Below, in pieces: positions 1-7,771 of a DNA stretch of 64,000 nt. The notes below the pieces were generated by a model. The model searched no databases and was not told where the DNA came from. It saw only the letters and a program-made list of their open reading frames with translations. Every line of letters starts with the position of its first letter. Position 1 is the first letter of the stretch. Source of the DNA: Pluralibacter sp. UBA7423 (GTDB taxonomy: Bacteria; Pseudomonadota; Gammaproteobacteria; Enterobacterales; Enterobacteriaceae); contig DKMD01000019.1 in assembly GCA_002470465.1 (NCBI GenBank), positions 124,001 to 188,000 of the forward strand, given 5' to 3'. The position numbers were made by a program, and so were the translations under genes.

Positions 1-1092
1 TTCAAGCGCCATCAGCCGTCTTTCCACTTCGCTCAGCGACACGCGTTTCTCTTCAATTTTCACCACCCGCCCACGGCGACCCGCAAGGCGAAAACCGTCA
101 TCAACCAGCTCAATCATGTCGTCCAGCAGCAGGCCCGCTTCGTCGTGCAGCAGCGGTGAAAGCAAGCGCCACTCCTCACCTTCCGCCCGCAGCGTTACGC
201 CCGGGAAAAGCTGCCAGGAGGTGCCGTTGTCGATGCGCTGACGCCAGGCAACAATGCCGGTTTCCGTGCTGCCGTAGATTTCATCCGGCCAGACGTTGAG
301 CCAGCTCTGCGTCTCTTTCACCTCTTTCCATGGCAGCATACCGCCTGCGGAAAGGATCATCCCGACCGGCGGCGGCGAAAGCTTCGGGTCGAGGCGCTTA
401 AGAAACGCCGGACTGCTGATAAACACATAGCGATGTTCTGGCGGCAACGCACTCAGCTGTTCAGCGTAATAAAGCATCGACGCATGCAAAGGCAGCCCGC
501 AGGCCATCGGTAAAAAGATGCGGAACGTCAGGCCATAGAGATGCTGGGGCACCACAGACGCCACCACCCGACAGCCTTCAAGGCGCGGCTCAAATCGCGC
601 ATACAGCATGCACGCTTCGGCATCGAGCAGGGCGACGGGCTTAATGATTTTCTTCGGCAGGCCGGTTGAGCCGGACGTAAAGAGCTCCACGTAGCTGTCC
701 GCAGGAACCGGCGGCAGCGTGATGTTGCTGTGAGAAACGTTTTCAGCGGCAGCGACCACAATCTGTGGGCTGTCGCAGGCAAGCGGATTTTCGCTGAGGA
801 TACCGTCGAACAGCTCCTGCTGTTCGCCGAGCAGCGAGGCGCGACAATGGCCTGGAATCACCGGAATTTTGCCCGCGTGCAGCGTCGCCAGCAGCGCCAC
901 GACAAACAGATAGCTGTTTTCGAAACAGAGCGCCCAGCGCTCGCCGGGCTGCTTTTCCAGCGCCTGGAACAGCGACCCGACGTCATGTCGCAGGTCGCCT
1001 AGCTGCCATTCACGTGCGCCGAGCCACGCGATACGGGTATCGTCAGGGCGTAAAGGATTGAGCCACTGCGACAGCGGAAGGGGGTGTGTCAT
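1..1092 (-). CDS. AMP-dependent acyl/aryl-acid ligase of an aryl polyene cluster (3' end outside window)
   Basis: Open for 364 codons from ATG 1092 to the window edge, so the C-terminus is missing. It is an ANL-superfamily adenylating enzyme: the phosphate-binding motif FTSGSTGLPKK lies at about residues 135-145 and the adenine-binding YGSTETG motif near residue 272. Its start overlaps the stop of the upstream membrane-protein gene by 4 bases (ATGA), so the two are translationally coupled. In aryl polyene (APE) clusters the ligase at this place (ApeH in the Xenorhabdus/E. coli naming, from memory) activates 4-hydroxybenzoate-type starter acids and loads them on a dedicated carrier protein. 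The two ACP genes just upstream fit that. The exact substrate is inferred from context; the superfamily is clear. Confidence 0.88.
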   Translation of the reverse strand, partial: MTHPLPLSQWLNPLRPDDTRIAWLGAREWQLGDLRHDVGSLFQALEKQPGERWALCFENSYLFVVALLATLHAGKIPVIPGHCRASLLGEQQELFDGILSENPLACDSPQIVVAAAENVSHSNITLPPVPADSYVELFTSGSTGLPKKIIKPVALLDAEACMLYARFEPRLEGCRVVASVVPQHLYGLTFRIFLPMACGLPLHASMLYYAEQLSALPPEHRYVFISSPAFLKRLDPKLSPPPVGMILSAGGMLPWKEVKETQSWLNVWPDEIYGSTETGIVAWRQRIDNGTSWQLFPGVTLRAEGEEWRLLSPLLHDEAGLLLDDMIELVDDGFRLAGRRGRVVKIEEKRVSLSEVERRLMALE

Positions 1093-1670
1093 GGTTGTAC
1101 TCTTTTCATCAAACGTCGGCGAACCAGCCATTCACCAGCCATCAGGATACCCATCAGCAAATAGGCGATAACGCCATTCCACGCGGTCCACAGCCGCATA
1201 TCGCCATGCAGAGCGGTGAACAGCGCTACCGAGCCGTTCACGATAAAAAACAGACACCAGATGCGGGTCACCTGTCGGGTATAGCGCACGCCTTCCGGTG
1301 GCAGATTCGGTTCACGCAGCCGGGCCAGGCGTTCTACCAGCGGCATAGCGCTCCACAGCGATCCGCCAAACACGGCCAGCATCACCAGGTTCACCACCAC
1401 CGGATAGAACAGCAGCAGCTGGTGCGCTTTGAGCATGCTGCTGGCAACGCACAGCGCAATGCCTGCCAGCGCCACGCTTTGTAGCACCCGCCGCATTGGC
1501 CCGGCCTGCTTACGCACCTGGAACAAACGCAGAAGCAGCAGCACCGCCATCACCGGCAGCAGCCAGTGCAGGCCGTTATGCGCCAGCCCAAACCCGACCA
1601 GCAGCGGCCAGGCCAAAACGATGGTACCTGTCGCCAGCCGCATTAACGGCAGCGAACGAAAGCCGGACAC
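1089..1670 (-). CDS. COG4648-like inner-membrane protein of the APE cluster
   Basis: 193 residues, strongly hydrophobic, with about five to six predicted membrane segments starting near residue 10. Several arginine-rich loops follow (for example RLARLREP) and the C-terminus is basic (RRRLMKRVQP). No catalytic motif is visible. It lies 5 bases after the second ACP gene and overlaps the ligase by 4 bases, so it is part of the same transcript. This small membrane protein is a regular member of APE clusters between the ACPs and the ligase (ApeG position, from memory). Its biochemical role is unknown to me. Confidence 0.8.
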   Translation of the reverse strand: MSGFRSLPLMRLATGTIVLAWPLLVGFGLAHNGLHWLLPVMAVLLLLRLFQVRKQAGPMRRVLQSVALAGIALCVASSMLKAHQLLLFYPVVVNLVMLAVFGGSLWSAMPLVERLARLREPNLPPEGVRYTRQVTRIWCLFFIVNGSVALFTALHGDMRLWTAWNGVIAYLLMGILMAGEWLVRRRLMKRVQP

Positions 1671-1675
1671 GCAGA

Positions 1676-1927
1676 TTACTCGTCGCGCAGCAGACGGCTG
1701 ACGGCATCGACCACATCCTGAACGGTGCGGACGGACTTAAACTCTTCGGGTTTAATTTTCTTACCGGTTTTTTTCTGCAGGTGGACGACCATGTCGACGG
1801 CGTCGATACTGTCCAGCTCCAGATCTTCATACAGGCGGGATTCAGGCGTGATGCCCTGAGGGTCGATTTCAAAGAGCTTGTGCAGAAGTTCGGTGACTTC
1901 CTGAAAAATGGTTTCTTGTTCAGTCAT
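1676..1927 (-). CDS. apeF: Acyl carrier protein (second of an APE pair)
   Basis: 83-residue acidic helical protein with the phosphopantetheine site ELDSIDAVDM; the modified serine is Ser40. It would carry the growing polyene chain after activation by a phosphopantetheinyl transferase. It starts 13 bases after the preceding ACP gene. Two different ACPs in tandem (ApeE and ApeF) are a hallmark of APE clusters, and the symbol is assigned by order only. Its helix-II sequence (VVHLQKKTGKKI) differs from its neighbour, so the two are not a recent duplication. Confidence 0.88.
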   Translation of the reverse strand: MTEQETIFQEVTELLHKLFEIDPQGITPESRLYEDLELDSIDAVDMVVHLQKKTGKKIKPEEFKSVRTVQDVVDAVSRLLRDE

Positions 1928-1940
1928 AACGGACTCGTCT

Positions 1941-2201
1941 TTACGCGCGTTGGGCGTGAATAAAGGACGCCAGTGTAGCGACGGAATAGAAATGCTGGCG
2001 CATCTCTTCGCTTTCGGCTGAAAGCACCACGCCGTACTGATTTTTTACCGCCAGCCCCAGCTCCAGCGCATCGATGGAATCCAGGCCTAAGCCGTCGCCA
2101 AAGAGAGGGGCATCGGTGTCGATATCATCCGCTGATAACTCGTCAAGATTCAGGGTCTGAATAATGAGGTTTTTTATTTCTGAATAAAGGGCTTGCATCA
2201 T
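1941..2201 (-). CDS. apeE: Acyl carrier protein (first of an APE pair)
   Basis: 86 residues with the carrier motif GLDSIDALELG; the phosphopantetheine-bearing serine is Ser42. Two ATGs stand side by side (2201 and 2198) after a GGAA-type ribosome site, so the start could be one codon later. It follows the acyltransferase gene by 29 bases. It resembles ApeE-type carriers that pair with the ketosynthase/dehydratase set; the symbol rests on gene order and on the two-ACP arrangement. Confidence 0.88.
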   Translation of the reverse strand: MMQALYSEIKNLIIQTLNLDELSADDIDTDAPLFGDGLGLDSIDALELGLAVKNQYGVVLSAESEEMRQHFYSVATLASFIHAQRA

Positions 2202-2230
2202 TAATTCCTGCCAAAAGAGATCTTTCCCGG

Positions 2231-3016
2231 TCAGGTTTCCGGGTGGGACTGCTGTAACTGCGACAAAAATAGCCGGTTGAGCTGGCGTGCGGCCAGTGCC
2301 GGTTCTTGTAAGTTTGCATCATAAAAGTCGGTGAAGGCGAGGCGCTGGCCCACATTCACATCGAATATTGGCTTCACCGGCGGCACATCATACCACTTGC
2401 TCTGTTTATCAAGCATGCGTTCGCTGCAGCGGATTGTCACAATTCGCACATCGCTTGCGCAACGCACGGCAATATTTGCGGCACCGCGCTGGAGCGTCAT
2501 GGGCTCACCGTAGCGGGTGCGGGTGCCTTCCGGGAAAATCAGAAGGGTATCGCCGTTTGCCAGACGCTGCTGGCAGGCGGGCAGCAGGCTTTCGGCCTGG
2601 CTGTTAATCAGATAATCCGCGCTGCGAATGACGCCGCTCATAAAAGGATTGTGCAGAAGCGACGCTTTGACCATGCAGTCAGTTTCCGGCATGACGGAGG
2701 CCAGCATCACGTAATCGAGCAACGACGGGTGGTTGGCAACCACAAGGCAGCCCTTTTCATCGCGTAAGACGGCTTCGCCGTGCACGCGGTAATCCAGCAC
2801 CCCCATCACGCGGGTGACCCACAGAAAAAAGCGGAAACTTTGCGAGATGCTGCGCCGGGCGATATGACGGCGGCGCGCGGCATTGCGCACGCAAACCAAC
2901 AAAATATTAAACCAGATGAGCGACAGCAGCAGGCCGCCAATGCCGAACAGCGAGAAGCAGAATCCGGTCGCGAAGATGCGCCACAGGCGGTTGAGTTGCG
3001 AACTGGCACGGCTCAT
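2231..3016 (-). CDS. PlsC-like 1-acyl-glycerol-3-phosphate acyltransferase of the APE cluster
   Basis: 261 residues from ATG 3016. That start overlaps the upstream stop as ATGA and has GGAG six bases ahead; an in-frame ATG at 3031 would lengthen it by five codons. A membrane anchor covers about residues 18-44. The acyltransferase H-x4-D motif (NHPSLLD, His96/Asp101) and FPEGTR motif (163-166) are both present, so it should be active. In APE biosynthesis this enzyme type is thought to help attach the polyene to its lipid anchor, giving an outer-membrane pigment. The acceptor is not shown by the sequence. Confidence 0.86.
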   Translation of the reverse strand: MSRASSQLNRLWRIFATGFCFSLFGIGGLLLSLIWFNILLVCVRNAARRRHIARRSISQSFRFFLWVTRVMGVLDYRVHGEAVLRDEKGCLVVANHPSLLDYVMLASVMPETDCMVKASLLHNPFMSGVIRSADYLINSQAESLLPACQQRLANGDTLLIFPEGTRTRYGEPMTLQRGAANIAVRCASDVRIVTIRCSERMLDKQSKWYDVPPVKPIFDVNVGQRLAFTDFYDANLQEPALAARQLNRLFLSQLQQSHPET

Positions 3017-3735
3017 TGGCGGCTCCAGCACCAGCGAGCCACTTCGCCGTCGATGGCAAATTCACGGTCGCCATTCAGGTAGTGGCGCAAAAATATCAGG
3101 CTTTGCGGCAGACTATTTTCCTCTTCGCTGCCGCCCGGCTGCGTGGTGCAACTGAACGTTGCTCCCGCTTCAAATACCATCGCACAGGCATAGGCCCAGG
3201 TTGGCATATCGGCGGGTACGCTGGCGTGATAAAACGCGGGTAAGGAACCGTCAAAATCGACCATCAGCACCCGCTGATAGCCCGCCTGCAGCAGGCTGGT
3301 AACTTCGCACAGCCCCTGCTGGAAGGTGTCTTTTCCGGCGGCAAGCGAGGAGGAGACAACAGGCTGCTTCGCCGCGATGGTCAGGTTGCCGACGGCGGAA
3401 TTGTGCACGGAGAGGGCGAAATCGGTAGGTGAAACGGCCTGCCCGGTGGCCAGCGCTTCGAGAATACGGTAATTACGCTCCAGCTCACCGTGCCGACTGG
3501 TGTAGAGCACGGCATCAATGGCGTGTTTTTGCAGCATCGACATTCCGCATTCCACGGCAAGCCTGCTGCCGGAGCTGAGTCGACGCGCGGTCATCATCGG
3601 CAACGTCGTGAGTTTCGCCTGCGGGGCTTGCGGGTCAATGGCGCGCGCGTGGTCCGCCCAGTCGAGCCACTGCGTGACGTCGCTAAGGCCAGGCGCGCGG
3701 GCCCGCCAGTCGGTAAGGTGTAATGCAAAATTCAT
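3013..3735 (-). CDS. Beta-ketoacyl-synthase-like protein (chain-length-factor type) of the APE cluster
   Basis: 240 residues matching only the N-terminal half of a thiolase-fold ketosynthase (the Ketoacyl-synt_2 family). Recognisable blocks are LSSGSRLAVECG, LYTSRHGELERN and SVHNSAVGNLTIA. Where a condensing enzyme has its nucleophilic cysteine, this protein reads VVSSSLAAGKD, with no Cys, so it is probably a partner subunit rather than a catalyst. It is the first visible gene of the minus-strand run and overlaps the acyltransferase by 4 bases. APE clusters have such a protein at this position (ApeC, from memory). The APE genes normally further upstream are not next to it here. Confidence 0.8.
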   Translation of the reverse strand: MNFALHLTDWRARAPGLSDVTQWLDWADHARAIDPQAPQAKLTTLPMMTARRLSSGSRLAVECGMSMLQKHAIDAVLYTSRHGELERNYRILEALATGQAVSPTDFALSVHNSAVGNLTIAAKQPVVSSSLAAGKDTFQQGLCEVTSLLQAGYQRVLMVDFDGSLPAFYHASVPADMPTWAYACAMVFEAGATFSCTTQPGGSEEENSLPQSLIFLRHYLNGDREFAIDGEVARWCWSRQ

Positions 3736-3962
3736 CAGTGCAGCCTGGTCTGTCGGGACTTTTAAGACGTTATGCCATCAGTTATCGTTTTATTCACGCG
3801 GCAATCGCTGGGGCCGCTGTTTTCGCTCACATCCTACAATGTTGTCGGCAGGCTGGCGAATACCTGTAAGGCAGAGTGCTCTTAAATTGAGACTTTTCTC
3901 CCGATGGCGAAAACCGCCGCCGGGATATCAGCCCGTTTCAGGCTAATATCCCGCAACAACGA
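3736..3962. other. Intergenic: putative APE promoter region and a strong hairpin
   Basis: 227 bases without a gene. The left part must hold the promoter or leader of the APE run. The right part holds the hairpin listed separately. No further open frame with a ribosome site was seen. Confidence 0.5.
3921..3953. terminator. Stem-loop downstream of the small lipoprotein gene
   Basis: CGGGATAT at 3921 pairs with ATATCCCG ending at 3953, with an inner AGCC/GGCT stem and a 7-base loop. It lies just past the lipoprotein stop codon on the minus strand. There is no T-run, so it may be a processing or partial terminator rather than an intrinsic one. Confidence 0.5.
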
Positions 3963-4355
3963 TTACTGCTGGGCCGCGCTGGAAAGGCTAATCTGAATAT
4001 CTTTATCCAGGTTATGCACCCAACGATTGTAGTTTTTATGAATTTTACCACCGGACGCCATCAGGTTGGTACTGCCATCATATTTGATGATGTAGCTGCT
4101 GGCGGAATACTGCACGAGAATATTGGCGATATGGTCGCGTGCCTGCTGGCGGCCTTTAATCACGCCCGGGCCAGCGTCGGTCATAATCCACTGGCGATTC
4201 AGGCCAGCTTTTAAAATAGCATTTCGCACCTGAGCTTCGGTGTGACCCGCGGCAACAGGACTCTGAACTGTTTCAATCGGTGCGGTACGGGACACGCACC
4301 CGGCCAGCACGCCCACAACGGCAGCGGCGGCAAACCATCTCACTAACTTTTTCAT
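3963..4355 (-). CDS. Small lipoprotein of unknown function
   Basis: 130 residues from ATG 4355, chosen because GGAG sits eight bases upstream; an in-frame ATG at 4367 would overlap that ribosome site. The N-terminus MKKLVRWFAAAAVVG leads to the lipobox LAGC, so it is a lipid-anchored envelope protein, mature from Cys19. The mature part is about 110 residues with motifs AILKAGLNRQW and YIIKYDGSTNL. It has no catalytic residues that I recognise. It lies upstream of, and in the same direction as, the APE genes, but 227 bases and a hairpin separate them, so a role in APE export is only a guess. Confidence 0.75.
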   Translation of the reverse strand: MKKLVRWFAAAAVVGVLAGCVSRTAPIETVQSPVAAGHTEAQVRNAILKAGLNRQWIMTDAGPGVIKGRQQARDHIANILVQYSASSYIIKYDGSTNLMASGGKIHKNYNRWVHNLDKDIQISLSSAAQQ

Positions 4356-4550
4356 CAATAACTCCATTCAATACGTAAAGCAATGCGTGATTAAAACAAG
4401 CGATATTCAAACCGTATATCAACGTAAAGTGAAATTGTTATTCTGGCCACTCGGCCATTCACTTTGCGTTATTTAAACGTTAAAAGTGAACGACGAATTA
4501 AGCACAGTTGCTAATAACGACGGTTTGTAAAATGATAAAGGAGTGACGCA

Positions 4551-4646
4551 ATGGCTGCAACTGTAAGCATTGTTAATACGCTGATAATATTTATCGCCAT
4601 TAATATCGTGTGCATTTCTGAATTATTCTGGCAGAATTTTAGTTAG
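4551..4646 (+). CDS. Candidate 31-residue single-pass membrane peptide
   Basis: ATG at 4551 is preceded at the right distance by AAAGGAGTG, one of the best Shine-Dalgarno sequences in the region, and runs to TAG at 4644. The peptide starts MAATVSIVNTLIIFIAIN and ends ISELFWQNFS, i.e. one hydrophobic helix with polar ends, the usual look of enterobacterial small membrane proteins. A rho-independent terminator follows 30 bases later. I do not recognise it as a named protein. Coding is inferred from the ribosome site, helix and terminator. Confidence 0.55.
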   Translation: MAATVSIVNTLIIFIAINIVCISELFWQNFS

Positions 4647-4674
4647 GCTGATAGTAATATTCTGGCGAATAAAA

Positions 4675-4702
4675 ATAAAACTACCCAAAAGGGTAGTTTT
4701 AT
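4675..4702. terminator. Bidirectional rho-independent terminator
   Basis: AAAACTACCC, four A, then GGGTAGTTTT: a perfect 10-base stem with T-runs readable on both strands. It can end the 31-residue peptide transcript (plus) and the yhhT transcript (minus), whose stop is at 4718. Confidence 0.85.
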
Positions 4703-4717
4703 TCACTGGCAACGGCG

Positions 4718-5767
4718 CTATCCGGGAAGCCGACTTTTGGGTCGCCCTGGTCCCAGCAGGATCGCCAGCTTGCTGCCGCCTTTGGTGGTTTCCATCCAAA
4801 TCTTGCAGACGCTGGTGAGCGGCACCGACAGCAGCATCCCGACCGGGCCGAGCAGCCAACCCCAAACCAGTAAAGACAAAAAGACCACCAGCGTCGACAT
4901 TCCCAGACGATGGCCCATCAGGCGTGGCTCCAGAATATTGCCGAGCACCATATGCACCGCCAGGAACAGGACACCCACCAGCACACACTCGTACCAGCCA
5001 TTGAACAGCAGCGCCTGAAGCATGGGCGGAATAGCAGAAATCACCGACCCGATATTGGGCACGTAGTTAAGCAGAAACGCCAGCACGCCCCACATCAGCG
5101 CAAACTGTACGCCCATCAACAGCAGACCAATCCAGACGATGATGCCGGTCAGCAGGCTGATAAATGTTTTCAGCGCCAGATAATGTGAAACGCCTTTCAG
5201 CGCGCGGTGCAGCCCGGCGATATGGATCTGCGGATTGACCAATGCGAAACGCAGTTTGTACGGCACGTGGCGCACTTCAAACAGCATAAACACCACGGTC
5301 ATCACCAGTAGCACAATGCTGGCCATCGCCCCGGAAAGCCCGGTCATCATCGTGGTGGCGAAGGTCATCATCTTGTCGGAATCCACGCCTTGCAGCATGC
5401 GCTCCAGCGACATGTGCATATGTAAAAACGGCAGTGAATCCTGTAAGGCCAGCAGCTTGTGGGTCAGCTCTTTATTGTATTTCGGCAACATGGCGACGAA
5501 TTCATTGCCCGAGGCTGCCAGCAGGCCAACCAGCGCAGTAAGCACGCAAAGCATCACAAACACCACGATCGAGATGGCTATCGGCCGCTTTACGCCGCGG
5601 CGAATAAACCAGGTGACCAGCGGATTGAGAACAATGGCGAAAAAGAGCGCCAGCAGGAGCTGAACGATGATGTCTGCTGCGGCGTGGATCCCGGCAAGAA
5701 TGATCACCAGAGACGCCAGCTTTAACAGAATGTGTAAACCCGCTTTATCCGCGGCAGGTGTGGTCAT
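4718..5767 (-). CDS. yhhT: AI-2E family inner-membrane transporter YhhT
   Basis: 349 residues, the same length as E. coli YhhT. It is a polytopic membrane protein with about seven to eight helices: N-terminal hydrophobic segments (15-80), a hydrophilic periplasmic loop (~90-140) and a C-terminal bundle carrying the family block LLNYVPNIGSVIS and a GNILEPRLMGHRLGMS loop. The family includes exporters of autoinducer-2 and Na+/H+ antiporters; the substrate of YhhT itself is not established. The C-terminal tail (GPGRPKSRLPG) is basic and cytoplasmic. A weak terminator separates it from dcrB upstream. Confidence 0.95.
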   Translation of the reverse strand: MTTPAADKAGLHILLKLASLVIILAGIHAAADIIVQLLLALFFAIVLNPLVTWFIRRGVKRPIAISIVVFVMLCVLTALVGLLAASGNEFVAMLPKYNKELTHKLLALQDSLPFLHMHMSLERMLQGVDSDKMMTFATTMMTGLSGAMASIVLLVMTVVFMLFEVRHVPYKLRFALVNPQIHIAGLHRALKGVSHYLALKTFISLLTGIIVWIGLLLMGVQFALMWGVLAFLLNYVPNIGSVISAIPPMLQALLFNGWYECVLVGVLFLAVHMVLGNILEPRLMGHRLGMSTLVVFLSLLVWGWLLGPVGMLLSVPLTSVCKIWMETTKGGSKLAILLGPGRPKSRLPG

Positions 5768-5839
5768 GGTATTTTCCTTAATAAGCTATCGGCATTAAGT
5801 GTAGTGCGTTGCGGCGGGTTAATCGTCTGAAAGCGGGGC

Positions 5840-5870
5840 AAAAAAAAGCCCCGGTCGCAAAACCAGAGCT
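5840..5870 (-). terminator. Rho-independent terminator of dcrB
   Basis: On the minus strand AGCTCTGG pairs with CCGGGGCT (two G-U pairs) around an 8-base loop and is followed by eight T. It lies 20 bases after the dcrB stop. Confidence 0.8.
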
Positions 5871-5889
5871 TGTCCGTCAGCGGGCTAAT

Positions 5890-6447
5890 TTAGTTGATGA
5901 CGATGGTGTTAATAATGTCTTCAGCCTGGGTCTGCGCTTTTTGCTGATTGTCAGCAGGCAGGGTGATTTGCAGGGTCAGCAGTTTGTCATCCACTTTGCC
6001 CAGCACCACGGAAGAGTACGCGGTCTGACCTTTTGCAGAGATGATGCTGTCGAGCTGCTGCAGGGTATGACCCTTCAGCTCGATGGATTTGTTGGTTACG
6101 ACCTGCAGCTGCGGGTCACGGCCGCGCTGCTGCTCTTCCAGACGGGAAGCCAGCACGCCCAGGTCTTCACTGGTGTTGTCGCCCACAATCACGATCACGG
6201 CTTTCTGGCCTGTGGCGTCAGAATAAACGTGCATGTTATTGGCCTGAGTTCCCAATTTGCCGCTCTGATCGGTCATATCACCCGGCAGAGAGAAACTGAG
6301 TTTGCCGTCCAGTAATTTAACGGACTGGGCAGCCGCGTTGCTTTCGGCGGATGCTCCCTGGGCAGGGGCTTTGCTGTCACTGTTATCACAGGCCGCAAGA
6401 CCCATTACCAGCAGGCCAATACCGGCGTATTTAACCAATTTGCGCAT
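5890..6447 (-). CDS. dcrB: Outer-envelope lipoprotein DcrB
   Basis: 185 residues from ATG 6447, matching E. coli DcrB in length and in blocks such as [29 protein letters not shown] and [16 protein letters not shown]. An ATG six bases upstream (6453) would place the ribosome site AAGGAAG too close. The signal peptide ends in the lipobox LAAC, so the protein is lipid-modified. In E. coli DcrB is needed for phage C1 DNA entry and contributes to envelope and lipoprotein homeostasis. It is monocistronic between two hairpins. Confidence 0.96.
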   Translation of the reverse strand: MRKLVKYAGIGLLVMGLAACDNSDSKAPAQGASAESNAAAQSVKLLDGKLSFSLPGDMTDQSGKLGTQANNMHVYSDATGQKAVIVIVGDNTSEDLGVLASRLEEQQRGRDPQLQVVTNKSIELKGHTLQQLDSIISAKGQTAYSSVVLGKVDDKLLTLQITLPADNQQKAQTQAEDIINTIVIN

Positions 6448-6520
6448 TGACATCTTCCTTTTGATATACGGCCATTAACGGCACATCCACGTATCTTATC
6501 ACAACCCGTGAAATGCACGC

Positions 6521-7186
6521 TTACCCGTGCTGAAAAGCGGGGATTTCAGATTTATCTGCGAGCCTTTTCAACAGCATATTCAGCAATACGCCGTACATCG
6601 GCAGGAAGAATACGATACTGATGAGCACCTTGAAGCTGTAGTCGACCAGCGCGATTTCCTGCCAGTGGCTGGCCATAAACGGGTCCGTGCTGCGCCAGAA
6701 GGCAATGAAGAAGAAGGCGACGGTATCGCTGATATTGCCAAACAGCGTCGAGGCCGTCGGTGCAAGCCACCAGTGGCGGCTTTTACGCAGGCGGTTAAAG
6801 ACGCCTACATCGAGGATCTGCCCCAGCGCATAGGCCATAAAGCTGGCGGCGGCGATGCGCGCCACGAACAGGTTGAAGCTGCCGAGGGCGGCGAAGCCCT
6901 GCCACTCGCCCATATAAAATAGCGAAGAGATGACATAGGAAATCAGCAAAGCCGGCACCATCACCGCAAAAATAATCCGGCGGGCCAGCGGCGCGCCAAA
7001 AATACGCACGGTTAAATCCGTGGCGAGGAAAATAAACGGAAAGCTGAAGGCGCCCCAGGTGGTGTGAAAACCAAAAACGGAGACCGGAAGCTGCACCAGA
7101 TAGTTGCTGGACGTGATCACCAGCAGATGAAAAAGCGAAAGCCAGAACAACGCTTTTACGCGCTGGGCCTGAGAAAACATCGTCAT
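6521..7186 (-). CDS. yhhQ: Queuosine precursor transporter YhhQ
   Basis: 221 residues, as in E. coli, and near-identical along its length. It is a six-helix inner-membrane protein of the VUT_1 (energy-coupling-factor S-component-like) family that imports preQ0/preQ1 for tRNA queuosine synthesis. Recognisable blocks are SNYLVQLPVSVFGFHTTWGA, ATDLTVRIFGAPLARR and SFMAYALGQILDV. It is divergent from tusA with 167 bases between starts; a weak PurR-like sequence lies there. Confidence 0.96.
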   Translation of the reverse strand: MTMFSQAQRVKALFWLSLFHLLVITSSNYLVQLPVSVFGFHTTWGAFSFPFIFLATDLTVRIFGAPLARRIIFAVMVPALLISYVISSLFYMGEWQGFAALGSFNLFVARIAAASFMAYALGQILDVGVFNRLRKSRHWWLAPTASTLFGNISDTVAFFFIAFWRSTDPFMASHWQEIALVDYSFKVLISIVFFLPMYGVLLNMLLKRLADKSEIPAFQHG

Positions 7187-7277
7187 ATTGTGACCTTTTT
7201 AGTGGTTGGGGTGAGGGAACCCAATGAAAACCGCCGCATGATACTGCTTTCGGTGCGCTTTGCAACGGCTAATTTTC

Positions 7278-7293
7278 GCGCAATCGTTAACCT
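7278..7293. promoter_or_regulatory. Weak PurR-box-like sequence upstream of yhhQ
   Basis: GCGCAATCGTTAACCT matches the palindromic PurR consensus ACGCAAACGTTTGCGT at 11 of 16 positions, including the central CG. It lies about 90 bases upstream of the yhhQ start. I recall yhhQ as a predicted PurR target, but the match alone is weak. Confidence 0.3.
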
Positions 7294-7353
7294 GCCTTGC
7301 GTCACAAAAAAGTGCGCGTAAACTAATGCGGTTTTTGACTGACTGAGTGAACC

Positions 7354-7599
7354 ATGAGCGATCTTTTTTCTGCCGCTGACCACACCCTGGACGCACAAGG
7401 CCTGCGCTGCCCGGAGCCAGTAATGATGGTGCGTAAAACCGTGCGTACAATGCCCGTGGGCGAAACGCTGCTGATTATCGCCGACGATCCGGCAACCACC
7501 CGTGACATCCCCGGCTTCTGCCGCTTTATGGAACATGAGCTGATTGCTCAGCAAACCGAAAGTCTGCCTTATCAGTATTTGATTCGAAAAGGCCATTGA
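7354..7599 (+). CDS. tusA: Sulfurtransferase TusA
   Basis: 81-residue two-layer alpha/beta protein. The persulfide-carrying cysteine is Cys19 in the family motif LRCPEPVMM. TusA takes sulfur from IscS and passes it to the TusBCD/TusE relay for 2-thiouridine in tRNA and to molybdopterin synthesis. ATG 7354 gives the normal E. coli length. Sequence and position (divergent from yhhQ, next to zntA in E. coli) fit; here a TRAP operon is inserted between tusA and zntA. Confidence 0.97.
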   Translation: MSDLFSAADHTLDAQGLRCPEPVMMVRKTVRTMPVGETLLIIADDPATTRDIPGFCRFMEHELIAQQTESLPYQYLIRKGH

Positions 7600-7678
7600 T
7601 TCCTCAGGGCGGAAATTGTGATCCGCTCTGAAATATTGTTATCAAAACATTAAACCAACGTTTCACAATTGTAGCTTT

Positions 7679-7694
7679 TGTGAGGCGTCTCACC
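7679..7694 (+). promoter_or_regulatory. CRP-like site upstream of the TRAP operon
   Basis: TGTGA-N6-TCACC (TGTGA at 7679, TCACC at 7690) matches the CRP consensus TGTGA-N6-TCACA at 9 of 10 core positions. It lies 78 bases before the start codon of the binding-protein gene, a plausible activator distance. Catabolite control would fit a carbon-source importer. Confidence 0.55.
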
Positions 7695-7732
7695 GTCGTT
7701 TTCCTGACACCAGGCTAGTTTTTAAACGCAAA

Positions 7733-7751
7733 ATTAAAACAACGTTTTATT
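7733..7751 (+). promoter_or_regulatory. KdgR-like operator in the leader of the TRAP operon
   Basis: ATTAAAACAACGTTTTATT agrees at 18 of 19 positions with the enterobacterial KdgR box as I remember it (AATRAAAYRNYRTTTYATT). Read on the minus strand it is AATAAAACGTTGTTTTAAT. The sequence in front of kdgK at 57487-57505 is AATGGAACGTTGTTTTAAT, identical at 17 of 19 positions. It ends 20 bases before the first ATG, so a bound repressor would block transcription. Confidence 0.6.
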
Positions 7752-7771
7752 AAATACCCTGGAGACGACCG

